Assembly: GCA_027596195.1 (NCBI GenBank)
Contig: JADGJG010000485.1
Coordinates: 1-18,534 of the forward strand
Reading direction: 5' to 3'
Length of the DNA: 18,534 nucleotides
DNA from: Podochytrium sp. JEL0797
Lineage: Eukaryota; Chytridiomycota; Chytridiomycetes; Chytridiales; Chytriomycetaceae
Positions 1-8,113 of this stretch are shown piece by piece. Made by a program: the position numbers and the translations under genes. Under the pieces are notes generated by a model. That model was not told the origin of the DNA and made no database searches. It was given only the letters and a program-made list of their open reading frames with translations. Position 1 is the first letter of the stretch. Every line of letters begins with the position of its first letter.

Positions 1-82
1 GTGGGTGTGGGGGTGTGGGGGGGTGGGGGGGTGGGGGGGGGGGGGGCCTCCTGTTGTTGGTTGTGTTGTGGTGTGGTGTGTT

Positions 83-126
<44 letters not shown>

Positions 127-158
127 CGAAACGGGAGGCATCAATTCCCCATTCTTAC
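1..158. repeat. G/T-rich low complexity with 43-nt poly-G run
   Basis: Positions 1-83 are almost only G and T. Positions 84-126 are an unbroken run of 43 G. Sequence complexity returns at 127. On the minus strand, which is the sense strand of the neighbouring kinase-like gene, this is a C-run inside the intron that begins at the GTAAGA donor at 158. Two other introns in the window also carry C-runs on their sense strand, so the tract could be real. A low-quality contig end, or poly-G from two-colour sequencing, is an equally good explanation. I see no coding content. Confidence 0.85.
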
Positions 159-1459
159 CTTTGAAAACGCCTCCTGATATACTTGCTCTTCCCCCGTATC
201 CCCCGCAGAAACCCCACGAATCGGAATCACCCGATCTCCAAAATATTTGATGATGGGTTTCTCGACAGGAGTGAAATCCTGTTTCACACCAAACAGCCTC
301 TTCTTGATCGCCTCAACCGAATTATTGGTCACAAACGTCGAGTTGAAATTGAGCACGGCCGAAACAGGGCCCGCCATGGTTTCAAACAGTGTCGCTTCGG
401 CAACGGTGTTGGGGAATCCGTCTACCAATGGGGTAAGTTTTGTAAAATTGCGCACGGGGATTCATTTTTACCAATGATGATCCCGCGAGTGTTGGTCGAC
501 GTTTGAACCGCCCGATGCAGCAACCCAACCACGCCACCCGTCGATTCGCCACCCACTGATCCCGATTCATCATCCACATCGTCCAACGCCAATGTACTCG
601 CATTCAAATACTCCAACCCAAACTCCTCCGCAAGCTTGGCAGAATGTGTGTCTTTGCCTGCAAAATGGAGATGTTCAGAAAATTTTTCTGATCGCGCACG
701 CATAAGACACCGAATGGGTCAGGTGCCCATTCTCTCCAACTCACCCATCACCAGTATTATCTTGGGTCGATGCACGGCTAGCAGTTCCTTCTCGAGCACC
801 CGCGCAGTGGTTTCATACACTGAATCATACGCTTCGAACGAAACGACTTCCACGCACTTGGTGTCGTTTGATACAGGAACGACATGGAACGCCGAGTCTT
901 TGAACAGAGCGGCCGGGTACGACATGAACACATGCACAGGTGGTTGGGGTTGGGATTCGGTTGTAACGAACAGAGGACTCGTGGGATCCGTGAGCTCTGT
1001 GTGGGTGGATTGGTAAGTGGATTCGAAAGCGTTTACCGCACCAATCATGACTCCGGCGTGACTGTCGGTTTCACCGACGGTTCCCATATGGTCTTCGATG
1101 GCCGCCAGGATGCGGAGACCCAGCGTTCGCTGGTGGGCTTCGACTTCGTCCAAGAATTCCTCCCCCCCAACCATGATCAATTTGAAAAAAAATTCCAAAC
1201 AGTCTTTTGCGGAAATGGAGGGAATGCGTGTTTGAAATAATTTTGTTGGAGAGGAATCGGGATCAGAACAACGGAGCGGGGGTTCCGACGTATGTCCTCT
1301 TTTCCGTGTGCATGGGGAATCAAGTGAAAGATTTTGGAAAAATAACTCTCGATTTGTTTGGACGCGTTCGGTGTGTTCGTATGTGAGCTCCTCCAGCTGG
1401 TCACTGTTCAATCCTGCAAAGGCAAGAGCAACCCTCCGCGTTGAAAAGCTCGCGTTCAT
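159..1459 (-). CDS. Adenylate/UMP-CMP kinase-like domain protein, degenerate active site, 3' end missing
   Basis: Proposed exons on the minus strand are 1459..745, 657..472 and 421..159, giving 388 codons in frame before a GTAAGA donor at 158; the last exon(s) are lost in the G-rich edge. Introns are 744-658 (GTGAGT...TTTTGCAG) and 471-422 (GTAAAA...GGTAG). Residues 1-238 are an N-terminal region I do not recognise. From about residue 233 the protein follows the nucleoside monophosphate kinase fold: a beta strand IILVMG, then [14 protein letters not shown], then III-DGFP at about 298-304 (the second splice restores the Asp), then a C-terminal [18 protein letters not shown] segment. Active NMP kinases have a GxPGxGKGT P-loop and an Arg/Asp-rich LID. 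Here the glycines before GK are absent in the best splice model and the LID arginines are missing, so catalysis is doubtful. The start ATG at 1459 is the first in the frame downstream of the divergent VMA6 start. Family membership is fairly sure; the exact first junction is less so. Confidence 0.7.
422..471 (-). other. 50-nt intron of the kinase-like gene
   Basis: The donor GTAAAA follows ATCATTG and the acceptor TAG precedes ACGGATTC. Joining G to AC rebuilds the Asp codon of the DGFP motif, which is conserved in nucleoside monophosphate kinases. That makes this splice well supported. Confidence 0.8.
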
Positions 1460-1471
1460 TTTTTTTCCGAA

Positions 1472-3039
1472 ATGCTTTCCTTCAACGCCGACAACGGATA
1501 TCTGGAGGGCATCGTGCGCGGGTACAAGGCTGGCGTGCTCACCACCTCGCAATACCTCAACCTCGCGCAGTGCGAAACGCTCGAAGGTGCGCCCACAATC
1601 CTCACGCCAGTAACGATTTTAACGTTGTTAATAATACCCGTCTGCACCAACAACAGACCTCAAGCTCCAGCTCTCGTCCACAGACTACGCCGGCTTCCTC
1701 CAAAACGAGCCCTCCCCGCTCGCAACCACCACGATTGCCGAGAAGGCGCGCGACAAGCTCGTGACCGAGTTCAACTACTTGCGGTCCCAGGCGAGTCGCC
1801 CGCTGGCCACCTTCCTGGATTACTTGACGTAAATATCCCCATTTATTGATCCATCGAGTTGGAGGCGGGGACGAAGGGGTGGGAAGCCACATCCCTGAGG
1901 CTTTGGCAATCCCTCGCTGTGCTCGTCAAAAAAATCGGAAACAACCTCCCCGCGACTTACTCACAACCATTTTCCCCCTCCCCCCCCCCCCCCACACAGC
2001 TACAGCTACATGATCGATAATGTCATTTTGATCATCACGGGCACCCTCCACGAACGCGATACCCACGAATTGCTCGAAAGATGTCACCCGTTGGGCATGT
2101 TTGACACGATCGCAACCCTCTGTGTGGCCACGAACGTGCAGGAACTGTTCAACATTGTGATGGTTGAGACGCCGTTGGGTAAAACCGCAAAAAAAAAATA
2201 ACGACTCGTTTCGGGTCATGACAACTCAATTTCTCACCTTTGTTTTTCCACACCAACAGCTCCGTACTTTGAAAAATGCCTTTCTGCAACCGACTTGGAC
2301 GAACTCAATATTGAAATCATTCGCAACACGCTGTACAAGGCCTACTTGGAGGACTTTTACGCGTACTGTCAGAGCTTGGATTCGGTCACGGCTGAAGTGA
2401 TGGGCGAGATTTTGCAGGTGATGAATCCTTGCAGGGCGATAAAATGCCTCCTTTTTGTGATGCTCGAAACTGACGCGGGGTGGTGTTTTTTTGTATTATT
2501 ATTCAGTTCGAAGCCGACCGCAGAGTCATCAACATCACCATCAACTCGTTCAACACGGAACTCTCCAAAGACGATCGTTTGAAGTTGTTCCCAACTACGG
2601 GGAGGTTGTTCCCGGAGGGTGTGATGCGTTTGGCGAGAGCCGACGACGTGGATCAAGTCCGTCAAGCCGTCGATTTTTATGCGGTGAGTTTCTTTGTCAC
2701 TTTTCCGAGCCGGCTTTTTTCCATGCTGACAAATGCGGTTTATAGGAATACAGAGACTTTTTCGAAGCCATTGCTGGTGAAAAGTCGCTGGAGGACCGGT
2801 TCTTTGAGTATGAGGTGAAGCTCAACAAGGGGGCGTTCTTGCAGCAGTTCCAATATGGCGTGTTTTACGCGTTCATCAAGTTGAAGGAACAAGAGGTTTG
2901 TTGATGTTTCGTGTTTTGCTCTCAATCAACTGACTTTTTGTTTCTTTGTTTGATTTAGATCAGAAACATTGTTTGGATCGCAGAATGCATTGCGCAGCAG
3001 CAAAAGGACCGCATCAACTCGTATATTCCAATTTTTTGA
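1472..3039 (+). CDS. VMA6: V-type proton ATPase subunit d (V0 sector)
   Basis: This is the peripheral subunit d of the V0 sector, which couples the central stalk of V1 to the proteolipid ring and is needed to acidify vacuole and endosome lumens. Seven exons: 1472-1586, 1657-1828, 2000-2178, 2260-2417, 2507-2683, 2746-2895 and 2959-3039. They give 343 aa, close to yeast Vma6 (345). All introns are GT-AG (70, 171, 81, 89, 62 and 63 nt). Family hallmarks are unmistakable: [13 protein letters not shown] near the N-terminus, [74 protein letters not shown], and the C-terminus [13 protein letters not shown]...INSYIPIF. Four of the six splices interrupt codons and restore conserved residues. The start is the first ATG and matches the family N-terminus. 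It is head to head with the kinase-like gene, with only 12 nt between start codons, so the 5' UTRs or promoters must overlap the neighbour. Confidence 0.97.
1829..1999 (+). other. VMA6 intron 2 with 14-nt C-run before the acceptor
   Basis: This 171-nt intron has donor GTAAAT and acceptor CACACAG. Its polypyrimidine tract contains five C, one T, then 14 C (1980-1993) right before the acceptor. A second AG at 2005 would add or drop two residues. The AG at 1999 keeps the TYxYMIDNV family motif and is preferred. Confidence 0.85.
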
Positions 3040-3647
3040 TCTCAGCTTCAAGAATAAATTTCCAATTCATGCACGTTGCGTTCCCAACATTCTCTCGCTG
3101 GAATTCTTTGAAGCGCGCTCCTTTGGTATTCGAAATTTCAGCCCTTGTGTGTCAGACCTCTCCCCAAAAACGAGGAGGTAGGATTAGGTATCTGAACCGC
3201 CACTTCACATCAATTACTAACCGAGCCGCGTCTTGGTTCATTTAACACGGGGTCGATCGCAGCACTTGCGTTGACGCGTTTTGATCACTTGGATTCACCG
3301 CTGTGCAGGACTGCCCTCCCAATCAGTTTCAAAAACCGTATCAAAAAGCTCCACCCGCTTCATTAATAAGAGAAGAAGGGCCTGCGACCCGCCTTCCTCT
3401 CGTCTTCCTTCTTCCAATCAATTCAAGTCGAACTTTTTAAAAATCGAGTTGAACCTCACAGGAAAATCGATGCAAAAAGACGAAATTTTTCACCCCAAAG
3501 GTTCGACTTTCCATTTTTGGCTTGTTTGCTGAAAAGCGAACCTCAAAGAAAGATACTCCGAAACCCAAACGCTACCTCCATTACCGCCCAGCTTCCACAC
3601 TATCCGCCATTCTCTCTACAGCCTATTCACAACCTTCAGCGCGACAA
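3040..3647. other. Intergenic: VMA6 3' end and upstream region of the stress-protein-like gene
   Basis: There is a canonical AATAAA at 3053-3058, 14 nt after the VMA6 stop, which probably serves as its poly(A) signal. The rest is mixed-composition DNA without an ATG-initiated reading frame I can support. An open frame from 3522 runs into the next gene but lacks an ATG before 3648 and reads as 5' UTR. I see no RNA gene or repeat. Confidence 0.6.
3053..3058 (+). terminator. Poly(A) signal AATAAA for VMA6
   Basis: Exact AATAAA, 14 nt downstream of the VMA6 stop codon. Confidence 0.6.
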
Positions 3648-4148
3648 ATGGAAATGCAGCAACACAACAACATCCTGATTCTCATTGACGAACTGTCAGA
3701 TGCCAAGGCCGCCATCGAATCGGGCCTCAGCCATCTCCACTACTACTGCAGCGGAAGCCGAATCACGATTGTGAAGGTCGTGTCGAGCACGCAAGAGCAG
3801 AAATCGGCGCTCGCAGAAACAACCGCTCTCCTTCGGTCCTTCCGGGATCTGATGCACCCCGAAACACGGTTCAACGTCTACATTGTCCCCCAAGAGAGAG
3901 CGCATCTCGATTGGACCATCTCTACGTTCGTTCAAGATGTGCGACCAAACGTGTTGGTGTTTGCGTTGAGTGTTTGCGACTCATTGTCGGTGACAAAGTA
4001 TTATTACGCAGAGTTGAAAAAGGGGAATTCTGTCGATGTCACATATCTCAAGGCGGAGGGTGAAAGTGAGGAAGTGTCTGATGAGGAGGACACCAAATGG
4101 AGGATACAAAACTCTGCGCGATGCGCCAGTCCCGAAGGATGGGATTGA
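3648..4148 (+). CDS. Small universal-stress-protein-like (Rossmann-type) protein
   Basis: Single-exon gene of 166 aa. The first ATG in the open frame, at 3648 in the good context GACAAATGG, is taken as the start. The opening strand NILILIDELSDAKAAIESGL, the second strand RITIVKVVSS, a helix rich in Glu/Ala/Leu, a third strand NVYIVPQERAHLDWTI and a fourth RPNVLVFALS are in the order expected of a UspA domain (beta-alpha-beta, with Asp after strand 1). The usual ATP-binding GxxGx9G(S/T) stretch after strand 4 is not visible, so it would belong to the non-ATP-binding type. The C-terminal about 35 residues are acidic and low in complexity (EGESEEVSDEED). No signal peptide or TM segment is seen. 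It could instead be another small Rossmann-fold protein. AATAAA at 4181-4186 lies 33 nt past the stop. Confidence 0.6.
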   Translation: MEMQQHNNILILIDELSDAKAAIESGLSHLHYYCSGSRITIVKVVSSTQEQKSALAETTALLRSFRDLMHPETRFNVYIVPQERAHLDWTISTFVQDVRPNVLVFALSVCDSLSVTKYYYAELKKGNSVDVTYLKAEGESEEVSDEEDTKWRIQNSARCASPEGWD

Positions 4149-4180
4149 TTGGCTTTATTTCACATGTTCTTTGCGCTACG

Positions 4181-4186
4181 AATAAA
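4181..4186 (+). terminator. Poly(A) signal AATAAA of the stress-protein-like gene
   Basis: Exact AATAAA, 33 nt after the stop codon at 4148. Confidence 0.55.
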
Positions 4187-4233
4187 TTTATATTTCTTTT
4201 CTCTACTTACCGAGGTGTACAATTTTATTACTA

Positions 4234-4660
4234 ATGGCGTATCAAAAAAAATATTTCCACGTGCGACAGAGAAACCAATCAAAAGATTGCCCTTTATTTA
4301 TTATTAAAAAAGAGAACCAACTACGGCTTCTGGGGGGTATCGGCTTCGGCCTCTGTTTGCTCATCAGCATCTGCATGTGCATCGCGAAGTCATGCTCACA
4401 CCCAAACCGTTCACCGGGGACTATTATGTTGCGATTATGTATGCACAAATCACAATCTGACTGTACGCTACCAACTCATCGGGAGGTGCTCAGCCTGGAT
4501 TGCTCCAATATCAAGCCCAGTAGGCTGACATAATGCGGCAGTCGAACGCGACTCACGGCAAAAACCCCACTTACTATGTGCCTGTGGCGCCGCAGGTTGC
4601 TGCTGGCGGTCACAGTGTCGCTGCGGCTCCTGCCGGCCATCTGTAAATGCTGACTCTGGA
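4234..4660 (+). pseudogene. Decayed copy 1 of the single-TM Tyr/Pro/Gln-rich protein gene
   Basis: Nucleotides 4318-4390 closely match 5028-5100 of the intact gene (TM-coding part). 4440-4515 matches the tail region around 5170-5240, and 4565-4640 matches about 5315-5445 with an internal deletion. The copy lacks one base in the Trp-Gly-Gly codons (a run of six G then TATC, where the intact gene has GGGGAGGAATC), so its frame changes just before the TM segment. A stop at 4531-4533 follows, and the tail is fragmented. An open frame from ATG 4234 still encodes a hydrophobic GIGFGLCLLISIC stretch in the new frame, so a short transcript product is possible, but the repeated tail is lost. The upstream CACGTGCG and CCAATCAAAA blocks are retained from the intact gene's promoter. 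Confidence 0.8.
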
Positions 4661-4936
4661 CACGGTCCACACGAATGCATCACTCCACGGCTGCGTCTCA
4701 CAATGTGTGCTATTCATTTGAGACTTTATCCTTTGACATTCAAAATTCGAAAAGGTTTTCCGCGAAGTAGATTAGATTTTTGGGAATTCCTGCACGTGTC
4801 GTCAGGAGCTTCCGTGCCAATATGGTTTCTCCGTCCGATACTCGATATTCTATCGGCAGGGCGAAGGATAAGTGGGGTTCGACCATCCGAAATCAATCTG
4901 TATTTGATCCTTTTTTTCTTCTGAAATCCGAACAGT

Positions 4937-4951
4937 CACGTGCGCCAATCA
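4937..4951 (+). promoter_or_regulatory. E-box plus CCAAT upstream of the single-TM protein gene, also kept in copy 1
   Basis: CACGTG at 4937-4942 followed by GCCAATCAAAA lies about 20-30 nt before the ATG at 4970. The same pair occurs at 4258-4281 before pseudo-copy 1, with a small insertion between the two. Shared descent by duplication explains the match. A role in transcription is only an inference from the E-box and CCAAT consensus words, and the block may lie inside the 5' UTR. Confidence 0.35.
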
Positions 4952-4969
4952 AAAAGAAATCCTGTCCAA

Positions 4970-5482
4970 ATGAGCACTGATCCAATCGTCCACCATCTCA
5001 CCCGACGCTACTACTATTACTACAGCACCAACTACGGCCTCTGGGGAGGAATCAGTTTCGGCCTCTGCTTGCTCATCGCCATCTGCGCATGCATCGCGAG
5101 AAACAAGCGCTATTCGCAAAATGTTCAGGCCCCCCCGGGGACGATCATCTATGCACAGCCTGCTGCTCAATCCCTTCCAATGTACGCTACGAACACGACG
5201 TATCCGGCCGGAAGTGCGCAGCCTCAATTGCCCCAATATCAACCTCAGCAATATCAACCCCAGTCGGCTGCCGAAATGCAGCAGCCGAACGCTACGTATG
5301 GCAACAATCCCAACTACTATGCGCCTGTGGGTGCGCCACCGGTTGCGGGTGGAGGTTACGGGAACGTTCCTACCCAGTATACGCCTGTGGCGCCCCCGGT
5401 TGCTGCTGGCGGTCAGAGTGTCGCTGCGGTTCCTGCCGCCGCCCCTGGTGCGGCCCCCGCAAATGCGTACTACGCTTATTAG
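4970..5482 (+). CDS. Single-TM protein with Tyr/Pro/Gln-rich cytosolic tail (RCR-like)
   Basis: Single exon, 170 aa, ATG in context CCAAATGAGC. Residues 1-22 include an RRYYYYYS cluster. A membrane segment of about 20 residues follows (YGLWGGISFGLCLLIAICAC), then a basic ARNKR stop-transfer. The remaining about 120 residues are low complexity: QYQPQQYQPQ, APVGAPPVAGGGYG and VAPPVAAGG repeats, ending ANAYYAY. A short extracellular Tyr-rich head, one TM with Trp-Gly-Gly, basic residues and a Pro/Tyr tail is the architecture of the fungal RCR family (chitin regulation, resistance to Congo red), whose members bind Rsp5. I do not see a strict PPxY here, so the assignment is by architecture only. 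AATAAA at 5507-5512 follows. Two broken copies flank it and a diverged relative lies at 8114. Confidence 0.75.
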   Translation: MSTDPIVHHLTRRYYYYYSTNYGLWGGISFGLCLLIAICACIARNKRYSQNVQAPPGTIIYAQPAAQSLPMYATNTTYPAGSAQPQLPQYQPQQYQPQSAAEMQQPNATYGNNPNYYAPVGAPPVAGGGYGNVPTQYTPVAPPVAAGGQSVAAVPAAAPGAAPANAYYAY

Positions 5483-5506
5483 ATCTTTTGTATGCCCTGT
5501 TATTCC

Positions 5507-5512
5507 AATAAA
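5507..5512 (+). terminator. Poly(A) signal AATAAA of the single-TM protein gene
   Basis: Exact AATAAA, 25 nt after the stop at 5482, inside TTCCAATAAATTACG. Confidence 0.6.
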
Positions 5513-5791
5513 TTACGGCTTGTCAGTTTGAAAAGGTCGGTTTTGGGCTTATCCACAGAGGACGGATTCGGGGGTGGCTGTGGTGGTGGATGCCTTGGAG
5601 GGGCGGGGGGGCTCGTGGGGAAATTCGATTTTGCTTCAAATTTTCGTAAAGCATCAGCTGTAATAATCTTTGAACTGTCCGCGCTCTTGGGACAGTTTGC
5701 GCGACCGCTTCGCAGGTTAAGTATAACGGAAGCAATTTTGTTTCCTCTAAAGTGATATTGATGTGCGGGTCAATTCTAGAGCAAATGAAAA

Positions 5792-6091
5792 ATGAAAAAA
5801 ACAATCAAAAAAGAGCATGATAATCGATTACGGCCTCTGGGGGGCATCAGCTTCGGCGTCTGCTTGCTCATCACCATCTGCGTGTTCATCACCATCTGCG
5901 TGAAACAAGCAATATGCGCATACCCAAACCGTTCAGGGCCCCCCGGGGACGATCATGTATTGCCCCTGAATCCGTCCACTGTACGCTACAAACTCGTCTG
6001 GAGGTGCTCTGTCTGGGTTTGTTTCCTGCCGAAATGCAACAGTCGAACTCGACGCATGGCCCCAAGTAGAACGCGCGCTGGTTGCTGGTAG
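5792..6091 (+). pseudogene. Decayed copy 2 of the single-TM Tyr/Pro/Gln-rich protein gene
   Basis: 5828-5900 matches the TM-coding region of the intact gene, with ATCACCATCTGCGT repeated once so that the hydrophobic stretch is longer. 5935-5960 matches the CCCCCCGGGGACGATCAT block. 5975-6060 matches the fragmented tail seen in copy 1 and the GCCGAAATGCA block of the intact gene. It carries the same 1-nt loss in the Trp-Gly-Gly codons as copy 1, and shares CCCAAACCGTTCA where the intact gene has GCAAAATGTTCA. Copies 1 and 2 are therefore sister lineages. A 99-codon frame remains open but does not encode the repeat tail. Confidence 0.8.
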
Positions 6092-6633
6092 CAATCAATT
6101 CAATTCCTAATTCCTTTTTTTGAGAAAAAGATTTAACATGGGAACGGGGAATCCGCCGGGGATTTCTTGTCGATTGAATTCAATTTAGTTGTGAATTATT
6201 ACACAATTATTAATAACCTCAAATTTCAAAACTCGCATTCTCTTCCTTACAAATTTTTTTTAGAAGTTTTCTCGATGCATGTAGTAGCAGCTCGGAAACC
6301 CTGCGAAAATGCTGCGAAAATACCAAATTTCAAGTTTTCCATTCTCTCCCCACATATTTTTTTTGCTCTTTCCTTTTTCCCTCCTTTTTTTATTTTTTAT
6401 CAAAATGAAGCCAACCAGATTAAATGTTGAGATCTTCCTCTTCTTTCTTGCACTTGATTATTTCGGCCTGTTGGCGACAGTTTTCTCTATCGCCCTCCAA
6501 CTCTGTCTTCTGTGCCTGCTAACAATATTCTCTTGAATCATTTTTTTCCCCTAAATTGCTACCTCCTTGTTCAAAAAAAGACCATTTGTTTTATTTTTCC
6601 AAACCAAAAATTAGAACTTATCTAAGCGCAACC
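6092..6633. other. AT-rich intergenic stretch, no gene seen
   Basis: The segment is visibly richer in A/T than its neighbours, with many T-runs (for example 6249-6259 and 6355-6395). Open frames here are T-rich Phe/Leu strings typical of AT-rich noncoding DNA. I see no RNA gene, no terminal repeat and no ATG-led frame with protein-like composition. Confidence 0.6.
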
Positions 6634-6958
6634 ATGTCCACCAAAAGGCGTTAAGGGCCAGACAGAAGGTCAAGCGTTAACAGACCGACACCCTTCTCGC
6701 AATTGCGTCGGAAACCATCAAACAGCTCCAGCTCCAGCTCGAGGGTTCGTGGCGCATTCCAAAACCATCTCCATTATTTACGTAACAATATAGAGCGCGA
6801 CCAGCGGATTGCTGTCTTTCAAGGGCAACTCTCTGGTTTGTTGTTGTCCATCCAAAAACTTTTTCTCCGTTAACTCGGTGATGAAACATATCGCGCTCAA
6901 CCCAGCGGGGACGAGTTGCGCGTGGACGAGCTACTCATGGATGACTTGTTTGATGGAT
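6634..6958 (+). pseudogene. Relic of a basic/coiled-coil protein, two exons, with stops
   Basis: From ATG 6634 a short Lys/Arg-rich start (MSTKRR) runs into TAA at 6650-6652. In the neighbouring frame a basic stretch RARQKVKR precedes another TAA and then TLLAIASETIKQLQLQLE, a strongly amphipathic heptad-like segment. A donor at 6745 (G|GTTCGT) and an acceptor at 6793 (TATAG) define a 49-nt intron whose removal continues the frame into ERDQRIAVFQGQLSGLL. A further TAA interrupts the run before DELRVDELLMDDLFDGL and a final stop at about 6958-6960. Composition and the clean intron suggest a former regulatory protein with a basic region and coiled coil. The stops suggest it is dead. It could once have been joined to the zinc-finger part that follows. 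Confidence 0.45.
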
Positions 6959-6971
6959 TGTGATTGTTATA

Positions 6972-7922
6972 ATTTGTGTGCACGAGCGTACCCATACCGG
7001 CGAACAGCCCTATCCCTGCCGCCACCCTGGTTGCATGGATTCATTCTCCCAGTCAAGGGCCCGCACTACACACGAGCGTACCCGTACTGGCGAAAAGCCC
7101 TACGCGTGCCGCAACCCTGGTCGCAAAGTTCATTCACCTCTTTCTCCAACCGCATTGACCACGAACGAACCCACACTGGAGAAAAGCCCTATACGTTTCC
7201 TGGTTGCACAGATTCCTTTACCCAGTCCTCCCATCTCGCCATCTACGAGCGTACCCATACCGGCAAAAAGCCCTACACGTGCCGCCACCCCGCTTGCACA
7301 GATTCCTTCACCCAGTCCTCCCACCTCGCCATCCACGAGAGTACCGATACCCGCGAAAAGCCATCTGCCTGCCGTCACCATGATCGGATTCCTTTGCGGT
7401 GCCGTTCCTCGAGTTGAGTGGGTCCACATGGGAGACAAGCCCTACCCGTGCCGCCACCCAGATTGCACCAAGGCATTCTCTCGTTCCTCCAGTCGCACTG
7501 AACACGAGCGGGTCCACATGGGAGACAAACCCTACCCGTGCCTTCACACACATTGCACCAAGGCATTCTCTCATTCCTCCAGTCGCACTGAACACGAGCG
7601 GGTCCACATGGGAGACAAGTCCTTGGACGATCCGAAGCACGTCTTCTTTTTTGTGCGCGCAAGGGCAAGTGTAAAGGGAACTGGACAAACCCCCGCGCCC
7701 CCAGAAGGCAAAGGGTCGCGTTGCTTGGGTGTGCAGATGCCACTGTCTCGGTGGAGGGAGAGAGAGGAGGGAGTGGGAGAAGAACTGTTTGTGAGGCAAG
7801 GTCGGAAGTCGGTCGCGTTTGCTTGTGCTCGAATGCCCAAGAACTTGTGGAGAAGTCGGGAACTGGACGCGATCTTCGAGGCCCAATTTTCCCAGCGTCA
7901 GAAAAATATCGACCAGGCTTAG
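6972..7922 (+). pseudogene. C2H2 zinc-finger array relic, broken by frameshifts
   Basis: About seven C2H2 (TFIIIA/Kruppel type) units with HERTHTGEKPY-like linkers can be followed, but in two alternating frames. Units up to about 7130 are in one frame, 7130-7400 in a second, and 7400-7615 back in the first. Several key ligands are lost: a zinc His is Arg in unit 1, a Cys is Arg in unit 2, a Cys is missing and a His is Tyr in unit 3, the last His is Asp in unit 4, and unit 5 is unreadable. Only the last two units (7439-7618; CRHPDC...HERVH and CLHTHC...HERVH) are intact, with an unusual HMGDKPY linker. An open tail of about 100 codons to TAG 7922 has no finger and looks compositionally random. 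The family would bind DNA as a nuclear transcription regulator. As it stands the gene looks dead, though a product from the two intact fingers cannot be excluded. Confidence 0.7.
7421..7617 (+). repeat. 90-bp tandem repeat (two full zinc-finger units plus start of a third)
   Basis: GGTCCACATGGGAGACAA begins at 7421, 7511 and 7601, an exact period of 90 bp (30 codons). The first two units differ only at a few positions, mostly in the Cys-x4-Cys loop. The third copy stops after the linker. This reflects recent unit duplication, younger than the decayed fingers upstream. Confidence 0.85.
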
Positions 7923-8113
7923 AGAGGAACCGTTCACTGCCGCGGCTCGAGACCTGAGTTTGTGTCTGATTGAGACGACTTGGGTTTGAGTTGCTTTTAT
8001 TTAATTTGGGGGTAAATGGAGGCGGAAAATCCGAAACGAACCCTCTCGGATTTGAACCTGAAGTGAAAAAACTCTTGCAAACTTCCCCACGAAACACCGA
8101 ACAAATCACCCAA

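Noticed and set aside
5..250. Open frame of Gly-rich residues over the poly-G tract
   Set aside because: Pure low-complexity translation of G/T DNA with a GTG start; not a gene.
7081..7150. An intron to repair the zinc-finger frameshift near 7130
   Set aside because: The only GT...AG pairs in the right place are about 10 nt apart, far too short, and the neighbouring fingers also lack ligands.
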